From NCBI GenBank assembly GCA_963383645.1, contig OY726560.1, positions 63,114,058 through 63,178,057 of the forward strand: a DNA stretch of 64,000 nt. Direction: 5' to 3'. The notes beneath the pieces are model-generated. The model saw only the letters and a list, made by a program, of their open reading frames with translations, made no database searches and was not told the origin of the DNA. This DNA is from Muscardinus avellanarius (lineage: Eukaryota; Chordata; Mammalia; Rodentia; Gliridae). Made by a program: the position numbers and the translations under genes. Of the stretch, positions 56,057-64,000 are shown piece by piece (position 1 is the stretch's first letter; every line of letters begins with the position of its first letter).

Positions 56057-57921
56057 AACGCTATTTTGGACTTCATCAAAATTAAATTATTGCTAATCAA
56101 AAGATTTAGTTAAATATGAAAATTTAAGCCATACATTGGGAAAAAATAGTTGGAGTACATAAAGAACTTCTACAAATAAATACCAGACAACCTAATTATT
56201 AAAATACATAAGAGAGATGACAAGCCACTTCACATATGATAACCTAGTGTCTAAAAAGTACATTAAAAGATAATGAAAATCATTCACCATTAGGTAAATA
56301 CCAAGTAAAACTAATTAGGTGCCATTTTACATCCACTAGATTAGCTAAAATAGGTAAAACTAACAAAATGAAATGTTAGGATATTGAGCAACTAGGATAC
56401 TCATTCACCACTGAGAAGAACATAAATTGATACAAATGTTTGGAAAAATCATTTTTAATTTTTTTATAAGTTCTAAGGTAAATGAAAACATATGCTTATA
56501 CAAAAAAAAGTCTTGTATAAAAACAAGGAAGTGTGCTCTTCAAAATTACCAAAACTAATGTCCAAATATCCACCAACAGAAAACCAGTTAAACAAACTGT
56601 GGCATACTCATATAATAAAATACTCTAACAATTTTTTAAAAGTAACAAATTAGTAATAAACATAACAACATGGGCAAACCTCATAAATTGATGGGGCAAA
56701 AGAAGCCAGATGTAGAATGTGCCAAATGTCCATTAATGTGAAATTCAAACGCAGACAAAACAAATAAAAATGACAGAACTCAGAACAGTTGTTGTCTATG
56801 AAAGACAATGACTGGGAAATCTGAAGGGTGGGGAAGAAACTCCATATCCTTTTTTTTTTTAATTTATTTATTTATTTTATTGGTGCACTGTATTCATACA
56901 TCATAGTGGAATACAAACTTTTGTAGACATACATGCACACATCGCCCAGTTAGCCCCTACCCGATCCCCACCCCATTCCCTCCCCATCCCTCCTTCCCAT
57001 GCATGGATTAGTGGTTGACATCTAGTATTATAGCAATTTATCCAAAATTAAAAATTATAATCTCACATAACAGTTTCATTTGTCTGATACCAAGCTTTTG
57101 ATGACTTAAAGATAACATTTCAATATTTCTTTTTGCTTTCTTTCTTACCAGAGAATATTTTTTTTCTATTTTTTAGGTGAAACTATCATATACTTATATA
57201 TTTATTTTTCAGAAAAAATTATTTCCTAATATGGAATATGGACTCTAGATACCCAAAACGATCTTGAAAAAGAACAAAGCTAGAAGATATATATTTTCTG
57301 ATTTCAAACCATATAAAGCTACAATAATTGAAACAGTGTAGTACTATTCTAAAGGCAGATATATAAACCATTGGAGTTAAATAAAATCCTAGAGCTAAAT
57401 TCTTCCATAAATTATCAAGTTATTTTTGACATGGTTTCCACGAACATTTGGTGGTAGAAATAATAATCTTTTAACTAAATATTGTTGAAACATAATAATT
57501 ACATGGAAAAGAATAAAATTGGACCCTTACCTAACACCATATACAAATATTAACTCAAAATAGATAAAAGAGCTAAATATAAATCTTAAGACTATAAACT
57601 TTTAGGAGAAAATCTGGTTCATAAAACCTCACAACATTGAAATTGGCAGTGATTTCTTGGTTATGATTTCAATGGCACAGGCAACAGAAGAGTATACAAA
57701 CTCCCTAAAAAATAAAAAACATATTGTATATCCAAAGACAATGTAAACAGAGTTAACAGTTACTAATAGAATGGGATAAAATATTTCCAAATGCTATATT
57801 TGAAGGTATATTAATATTCCAACTAGAAATCCTAAAAATTAACAACAATAAAGGCAAACAATACCATTTAGAGATAGGTAAAAGACTAACATAAATAATG
57901 AATCTCCACAGATAAACAATC

Positions 57922-58839
57922 TTAGTTGTCTGTTGGATGGAAAATCTTGTTTCTCTGGTTCTGGTGTGTGTTACCTATTTCTTCTTTGTAGTTAATCTCT
58001 TTGAGTATTTTCTCTAGCGCTGGTTTTGAAGACATAAATTCCTTCAGTTTCTGTTTGTCATAGAAGCTTCTTATTTCCCCATCTAATTTGATAGAAAGTT
58101 TTGCTGGGTAGGAAATTTTTGGCTGGACATTGTATTCTTTCAGAGTTTAGAATATATTACTCCAAGCCCTTCTGGCTCTCATGACTTGGTCTGGGAAGTC
58201 TGGAGTGATTCTAATTGGTTTGCCTCTGAATGTCACTTGGCCCTTTGTTTTTGTTGCCTTTAAGATTCTCTGCTTGGCTTCCACATTGGTCATTTTGACA
58301 ATTTTGTGGCGTGGGGATCCTCTTCTCCGATCCTGTCTAAAGGGAGTTCTATAAGTTTCCTGGATCTGTGTATCGACCTCTTGCTCTATGTTTGGAAAAT
58401 TTTCTGCTATTACTTCCTTGAAGAGATTGTTGATCCCTTTGGTTTCACTTTCTTTTCCCTCCTCTATTCCAATTATTCTTAGGTTAGCTCTCTTAAAATG
58501 GGCCCATATTTCTTCAATATCAGATTCCTGCTGTTGGATATTTTTTCCTAGATTAGAAACTATGCGTTCATTTTTGGAATTATCATCTTCTAAGAGCGAG
58601 ATTCTGTTCTCCATGTGTTCTAATCGGTTGTTTGTGCTTTGAATTGAGGCCTTTACTTCATTAATTGCATCCTTTATCTCTTTTTGGCTCTCTCTGAGTT
58701 CTTTTCGAAGCACCTCTATTATTTCTACAGTTATTTTCCTGATTTGATCTTCTAGAAATCTCTGATTTTCTGTTTTATCGGGTTCTGATGTTGTGGGGTT
58801 GTGGGCATTCATTGCTCCAGTGTTATTCCTCTTTCCCAT
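57922..58839 (-). pseudogene. L1 ORF1 with one premature stop
   Basis: ORF1p is the L1 RNA chaperone. From ATG 58837-58839 the frame shows a polar N-terminus, a long coiled coil (~28-112), an RRM core (NLRIIGIEEG, ~138-147) and the start of the C-terminal domain (GQVTFRGKPIRITPDF). TAA at 58147-58149 stops it after 230 codons; the copy at 1-553 has CAA there. Past the stop the frame stays readable to TAA 57922-57924, for ~305 codons in all. Confidence 0.88.
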
Positions 58840-59631
58840 GATTTCGGAAGTTTGTGCCTTCTCTGGGTTCTTCCCTTGGGTCGCTATGACTCCACTTAAG
58901 GTGTTCTGGATCTCGAGTCTGTAGTATCTCCGACCCCACTACTTCTTTACTGGGTTGTATCACAGAGTCTCCGACCCAGGGAGTCGATAGAGGCTGCTTT
59001 AAACTATGGGGGGTGCCAGGTTGCACGTTCTCCTATGGTGTGATATCACTGCCACCACCACTCCCCCACTGGGTCAAGTCCCAGGGAGTACAGTACTGGG
59101 ATTTCTCCTCTGTGGTCCGCAATTTGACTCACTGTTCTTGAGTTCGCAGATGTAGCTATACTGGAATTGGTGAATTCGTTGCTGCTGCCCCTGGTGGCAA
59201 TATGGCACTGCTGCCACGCCCTCGGCCGTGAGGCTGGCTTATTTCTTCTTGGTTTTGAGTTCCACTCAGTCCCTGCAGCGTGTGCTGAGCTCAGCCACTG
59301 GGAGCTTTAGATGTTCCCTGCGCTGAAAAATCCCGCCTGGGTGTTCCGCAGAGGCTCACCTCGGCTTGCGGTAGCCGTCCGGTGAATTCTCCGCTGCCGC
59401 CGGAAGTATGGCGCTGCTGCCGCATCCTCGGGCATGAGGCCGGTGTATCGCCTCTGTGGCTTTGAGCTCTGTTCTCAGTCCGCTTTCTCTCTGGAGCCTG
59501 GTGATTTTTTTGTTTCTCTGGTGATGGTGTTTTCTGGCTATGAAAGGCACTGATTTTGTGGTAATGGAGATTGGTTGTTAGCGGGGCTCTTAAGCCTTGC
59601 TTTTCTTGGTCGCCATCTTCCCGGAAGCTCA
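58840..59631 (-). promoter_or_regulatory. L1 5' UTR with monomer-like duplication
   Basis: It starts with an AAGATGGCGACC motif resembling the YY1 site of L1 promoters. Two diverged tandem blocks, marked on the plus strand by tatggcgctgctgcc (59408) and tatggcactgctgcc (59201), lie 207 bases apart. It is more GC-rich than its surroundings. Confidence 0.7.
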
Positions 59632-59645
59632 AAACTCCATATCCT

Positions 59646-60277
59646 GAAGGAGTGATTCAATTTATGAAAAATCATTGAATTGCACTCTTGACATCTATGC
59701 ATTTTGTTGGTGTAAATTTTACCTCTTTTGTAAAAATGCAAAGAAGATAAAATACTCCAATTTATTTTTTAAAAATAATGCTTTCTCATCTGAGAAATAT
59801 ATTTAACTTACTACTCCAAAAATTTTTACCTAGACATATAAATAGATGAAATTATTATACTATTAGTTAATAGCTAATTAATTAGTTAATAATAATGTTG
59901 ATTATAATGTTGATTAATGAGCCCCATTTAATATGCCAATTTCATGAAATAATTTTGCTAATGAGAAAAATATATTTCATCTGGAACAAAATTACCAATT
60001 CAATTAAAGGCATTAATTGGCAGATACAAGGCACACACACCAAAACAATCTGATGAATTTTTTGTGTATTTCACCCTCATGTAATTACTTTCTTTCTAAC
60101 TTGTATTTAAGCTACTAATTTATATCTTAATTTTTATCTTAATTTTTCCTCAAGGAATAATTAAATGTTTTGTTTCAGTTAATCTTTTATTTAATAATGT
60201 AAAAAGAAGGCCCATATAGAAAGGTTGCATTTTAATGTAGAAATTGCATTCGTTTTTATTGTTATTGTTGTTGTTTT
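59646..60277. other. No recognised feature
   Basis: AT-rich flank of the L1 insertion; nothing assigned. Confidence 0.45.
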
Positions 60278-60358
60278 GGGTTTTCTGTGATGGTAGATAT
60301 TGAACCTAGGGCTTTGCACATGCTAGCAAGTGCTTTACCACTAAGCATCCCATCTCTG
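60278..60358 (-). mobile_element. Monomeric ID-like SINE fragment
   Basis: Reversed tRNA-like unit ('ttgaacctagggctttgcac' to 'accactaagcatcccatctc'). Confidence 0.65.
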
Positions 60359-60437
60359 TTGCATTTTTTTATTGTATCATTCATATTTTTCAATAGTTTT
60401 TGGCCTGTTCACAAAGTTGTACTATCATTGCCATTGT

Positions 60438-60858
60438 TGTAGTTTGGATCTAAAATGTCTCTCAAAAGCTCACATGTTAAAGGCTTCATCCCCCAGAGCA
60501 GCAGTGTTCAGATGTGAGGCCTCATGGGAGGCTGGCCTCTCAATGGGTTATTTATTGATCATTTTTAACTTAATGGGCTATTGGTAAATGGCAGAAACTT
60601 TAAGAGGTGAGTCCTAGCTGGAAGAATAGGTCATTGAGTGTGTGCTCTTGAAGGGTATATTTAGTTCTCAGCCCCGTCCTCTTTCTCTCACTTTGCTTTG
60701 AGGCTTCCATGAGGTGAGCAGTTTTCTTCCACCATGCACTTTTACCATGATGTACTGCCTCACCAACCAGACCAAGTGACCATGAGCATAAATAAACCTT
60801 TTCTCTTTTAAGTTGATTTACCTCAGATATTCTGTCACAATTAAAGAAAGCTAACACA
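60438..60858 (+). mobile_element. ERVL-MaLR type solo LTR
   Basis: Third copy of the family at 6919 and 10480: 'gtagtttggatctaaaatgt', 'agcagtgttcagatgtgagg', and an AAATAAACC polyadenylation region near 60790. Confidence 0.6.
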
Positions 60859-60869
60859 ATCACTAAGTC

Positions 60870-61140
60870 CAAAACATTTCTACACAGACCCCAAATACCT
60901 ACTTAGTAATCACTTCCTCTTCCACCCAACCTCTTACAGTCACTACTCTACTCTGTGGATTTGCCTAATCTGGACATTTTATATGAATGGAATCTTGCAA
61001 TATGTGGTTTTCTGTGTCTGGCTTCGTTTAGTTAGCATAAGGATTTCAGAGTTCAATCCATGTTGAAGCATGTATCAGGATTATATTCCTTTTTATGACT
61101 GAATAATATCCCATTGATGGATATTATCGCAATTTATTTA
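60870..61140 (-). mobile_element. Old L1 3' fragment
   Basis: Reversed blocks 'tatgaatggaatcttgcaat' and 'tttatgactgaataatatcc' match decayed ORF2 ends. Confidence 0.6.
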
Positions 61141-61827
61141 TATGAAACCAGCACGAAGTAATTGCTGAATAAGCACTAGCTTTCTTATTTTTTAACTAAA
61201 AGTAAATTTTTAAAGCTTTTCCAAAGCTGTAACTTCAAAATTCCAGATTTCACTTTGATCTTTACAGCAAGTGCTATCATGGCAATTTTAGAAGGTTTTG
61301 TATTATAAGTTAAATCGTTTCTACAGAAAGATTTCTCTTAATAGTTTCTTTCAAGGATACGTTGTGGTCTGAACAAATAGATACTTCATGTTCTCTGGCT
61401 TGTTCTCCAGAATCTATCAGAGACCTGGTTCAGCATTTCTCCTACAAATTCCAGATCTCTAGACTTTCTTAACAGCCAAAAAGGGCATCACAATAAAGTA
61501 AGAAAAGGTTGTTTTCCACTGCCTTATGATTATCTGCTGATCATGTTACCCTAGGAAATTCCAACAAGGTCTTTTTCCATGCTATTTACATGTTAAAGTA
61601 CAAGAGGAATAAATTACTTTCTTGAACAACTCCAGGATATTGGTGTTGCAATCTTCTCTTTTGATCCACAACTTGGATCACAGTCCTGCAACAGTAACTG
61701 AGCTCCCCAGAGTGGACAAGACAAGAAGCTTTTGTTCCAATCAGCTGACTCAAGGGAGTGTTGGCCATTTTGGTGAACAGATTCATTTGAAATGTGCAAT
61801 TTACTATTTTGTTTTATTTTTTTGGTA
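61141..61827. other. No recognised feature
   Basis: Nothing assignable. Overlapping short frames at 61586-61850 have no motif. Confidence 0.45.
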
Positions 61828-62016
61828 CTGAAGATTGAACCAAAGGGCATTCTACCTCCAAGATTAACTCCCAGACATTTTATATTTTTTGTTTTAAAAT
61901 AGGATCTTTCTATGCTGAGAGTCTTGCTACATGTCTGAAGGTGTCCTTGAACTTGCTATTGCTATCCTCCTGTCTCAGTACTGGGATTTCAGGTGTGTCC
62001 CACCATCCCTGGCTTG
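61828..62016 (-). mobile_element. Dimeric B1-ID SINE, diverged
   Basis: Reversed copy: 'gtactgaagattgaaccaaa' to 'gtcccaccatccctggct'. Confidence 0.75.
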
Positions 62017-62364
62017 AAATGTGAAGTTTTATTGGACCTGAAGACAATTATATCTCTGCTAGAGGTTAAAAGCTTAAAACTTTTCTAAGATAACCGCCTG
62101 ACCCTCCCTTCTGCACTAAATATTGAGATGCCACATCAAGAATAGCCTAATAGCCTGATGTCATCTTTGCTTTATGATTGTGTCTGATATGATGTCTTCT
62201 CAAACTATAATCTACAGTGATTACAAAGTATTTTAGTCTATTTGTATCGTAGATTTCTGGAAGTATATATTAAATGGTATCTTTTCCAGGGATTATTTTT
62301 TCAGTCAATTTAGAAAAAATAAAAATAAAAAGTAAAAGTAAATTCAAACTCTCTATTTTTTTTA

Positions 62365-62556
62365 TTTTTTGGTGGTACTGGGGTTCCTGGAAGCCCTTCT
62401 GCCTCCAGCCTGCACTCCCAGACCTATTTTTTTATGTTTTTATTTGGAAACAGGGTCTCCTAAACTAACGCGCGCAGCTGGCTTCAAACGCGTGATCCTC
62501 CTGTCTTCGCCTCTCAAGCTCGGGGATTACAAGCGTGTGCCACCACGCCCGGCCTA
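62365..62556 (-). mobile_element. Dimeric B1-ID SINE, second subfamily
   Basis: Reversed and well conserved: 'ggggttcctggaagcccttc' to 'tgccaccacgcccggcc'. The aaattcaaactctcta target duplication is visible on both sides (62339 and 62556). Confidence 0.9.
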
Positions 62557-62803
62557 AATTCAAACTCTCTATTGACTAATAACCAAGAAAGTTTTGTTAG
62601 TCTTCTTTTAAGTGGTATACAAGTTAGCACATGTATGCAGGATAACGACCAAAAGAATGATCTAAAGGGAATCTGGTTGCATATAGATAAAATATGGACA
62701 GTTTGACCATAGCAGTGATAATATATTTTGATAAGTTGCTAATGTTACCTTTGGCAATCATAACACCATGATACTGTGGAAGGAACTGCTAAAAATACTC
62801 GGG

Positions 62804-63012
62804 CTGAGCCAGCTGTGATGGCCCACACTTGTAATACCAGTATTTGAGAAGCTGAGACAGGGCAATCACAGGTTTGAAGCCAGACTCAGACACAGCAACA
62901 CAGCTAGACCCTCAGAAACTTAGTAAGATCATTTCAAAATAAAAAGTAAAAATAGAGCTGGGGTGTGTAGCTCAGAGGGAGAGTGTTCCTGGGGTTCTAT
63001 TCCCAATATCAA
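62804..63012 (+). mobile_element. Dimeric B1-ID SINE
   Basis: 'gatggcccacacttgtaata' to 'gttctattcccaatatc'. Confidence 0.82.
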
Positions 63013-63058
63013 ATGTGTGTATGGGGGGATCCAATATATCCCCTGAATACCTGAATAG

Positions 63059-63061
<3 letters not shown>

Positions 63062-63113
<52 letters not shown>
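63062..63113. repeat. (AT)n microsatellite
   Basis: About 26 AT units. Confidence 0.97.
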
Positions 63114-63116
<3 letters not shown>

Positions 63117-63129
63117 TGAAATTCTAGCC

Positions 63130-64000
63130 TGAGCAATAAGGCAAGATAAGTAAATTAAAGGGATACAAACAGGAAAGGAAAAAGTAAAATTGTCTCTATT
63201 TGTAGACAAGATGATGCCATACTTAGTATCACTAATCGCTATTTGCAAATTACATGATTCCATAGAAGATCCAAATAACTCAACCAGATGATTCTAGAGC
63301 TGATAAAAAAATTAACAAAATAATATGCTATAAAAACATCTTACAAAAATCTATAGATTTTCTACACACCAACCATAAATCCACTGAAAAATAAATGTAG
63401 AAAACAGTTGTAGTCACAATGTCCCTCTCCAAATATTTAGGAATAAATTAAAAGACCTCTACAATGAAAATTATAAAACACTAAAAAAAGCAATTAAAGA
63501 TCTTAGATGGAAAGACATTCCATGCTTTTAGATAGGCAAAGTAATTATTATCAAATTCTGTAATATTCATGATGTACATTAACAAACATATCAAAGTCAA
63601 TTATTAAGCCAAACATGAGAAGAAGGGAGGGAGAGACAATGGGGCCAGAATTTGATAAGGGCTAATTGGGTGATGTGTGCATGTATGCCTCCACCATCTT
63701 TTACTCCATTAAGATGTATGACTACAATGCACCAATATAAAGTTTTAAAAAATTCAAAAATAAAAATTTACCTGATAAAAAATGGCCATACTACACAAGG
63801 AATCTACAGATTCAATGAAATCTCTATCAAAATACCAGTTGCATTCTTCACAGAACTCGAAAAAATGTTCTTGAAATTCATATAAAAAGGAACAAAAGAC
63901 CAATAATAGCCAAAGCAATTCTGAGTAATAAGAACCATGCTGGAGGCATCATAATAGGTTATTCCAATTTAGACTACAGACCTATAGTAACAAAAGTAGC
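63130..64000 (+). mobile_element. L1 ORF2 RT-region fragment, reaches window end
   Basis: Sense ORF2 sequence: 'tatagattttctacacacca' and 'gacctctacaatgaaaatta' before, and 'aatggccatactacacaagg' and 'caaagcaattctgagtaata' after, an inserted L1 3' end. The frame is open only in short stretches. Confidence 0.85.
63568..63770 (+). mobile_element. 5'-truncated L1 3' end nested in older L1
   Basis: Carries 'catatcaaagtcaattatta', the 'aagccaaacatgagaagaag' block, a G-rich stretch and 'actacaatgcaccaatataa' plus A-rich tail. It splits ORF2 sequence of the surrounding L1. Confidence 0.8.

Larger units (their letters stand above)
54990..56836 (+). mobile_element. Old L1 ORF2 3' region, split by SINEs
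   Basis: Decayed ORF2 C-terminal sequence in sense. Blocks include 'aatgattggaaataatacaa', 'cttctagaaggaaagaagga', 'ggacttcatcaaaattaaat' and 'ccactagattagctaaaata'. SINEs at 55196, 55600 and 55842 interrupt it, and the ORF1-only L1 ends it at 56851. Confidence 0.72.
56851..59631 (-). mobile_element. Short L1 derivative with ORF1 but no sense ORF2
   Basis: The 2781-bp insertion is flanked by aaactccatatcct (56837-56850 and 59632-59645). In element sense it has a 5' UTR beginning GAGCTTCCGGGAAGATGGCG, ORF1 from 58839, a spacer, an inverted ORF2 fragment (plus-strand sense ~57225-57700), an L1 3' UTR with G-rich tract, the end motif 'gtgcaccaataaaa' and poly-A (T10 at 56851-56860). Both termini are present, so it is not 5'-truncated. 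It is HAL1-like in carrying only ORF1. The ORF1/inverted-ORF2 junction is shared with 1-1155. Confidence 0.85.

Noticed and set aside
1..64000. tRNA, rRNA and snRNA genes
   Set aside because: No convincing copy was seen; the tRNA-like sequences belong to the right halves of SINEs.

Overview
This is a non-coding stretch of a rodent nuclear genome, most likely from the squirrel family (Sciuridae). The main evidence is more than two dozen copies of a dimeric SINE: a 7SL/B1-like left half, then a tRNA/ID-like right half with the 'ggttccatccccagtacc' block. L1 pieces share one G-rich 3' UTR ending near 'gcaccaataaa'. No intron-containing host gene was recognised. Everything with protein similarity is a transposable element or a processed retrocopy.

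Layout. 1-6.0 kb: an L1 ORF1 end joined to an inverted L1 ORF2 piece, an old L1 5' half, a class I ERV remnant (LTR plus integrase, minus strand), and an L1 3' end with two SINE insertions. 6.0-18.9 kb: SINEs, two MaLR-type LTRs, an antisense L1 endonuclease fragment and unassigned DNA. 18.9-26.4 kb: a full-length deoxycytidine kinase (DCK) retrocopy split by a very young, internally deleted class II ERV (19661-24134). The ERV's LTRs differ at one base in 342, and it keeps an open 923-codon gag-pol fusion. 27.9-35.7 kb: a second class II ERV on the minus strand. It is nearly complete, with gag, dUTPase-protease, pol and env, 420-bp LTRs, a 6-bp target duplication and recognisable frameshift signals, and it carries at least two pol lesions. 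35.7-46.2 kb: L1 3' ends, SINEs, possible LTRs and a long polypyrimidine tract. 46.25-48.27 kb: a TMLHE retrocopy with a frameshift and a stop.

49.26-51.45 kb holds a composite retrotransposon with SVA-like architecture: three GC-rich ~87-bp repeats, three diverged ~180-bp repeats, 19 units of an exact-period 50-bp VNTR, and an L1-like 3' tail, all flanked by a 12-bp target duplication. 56.85-59.63 kb holds a complete short L1 derivative: 5' UTR, ORF1, an inverted ORF2 fragment in place of ORF2, then 3' UTR and poly-A, again with a target duplication. Its ORF1/inverted-ORF2 junction recurs at the start of the window, so this chimera has probably been copied as a unit. The remainder is old L1, SINEs, microsatellites and unassigned DNA.

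The unifying theme is parasitism between elements. Two probable L1-dependent non-autonomous elements, an ERV that would need RT and protease supplied by a helper, and two host-mRNA retrocopies all sit near a nearly complete ERV of a related class. I could run no alignments. Boundaries and family names come from reading the sequence; target duplications, LTR lengths and frameshift-site frames were counted directly.
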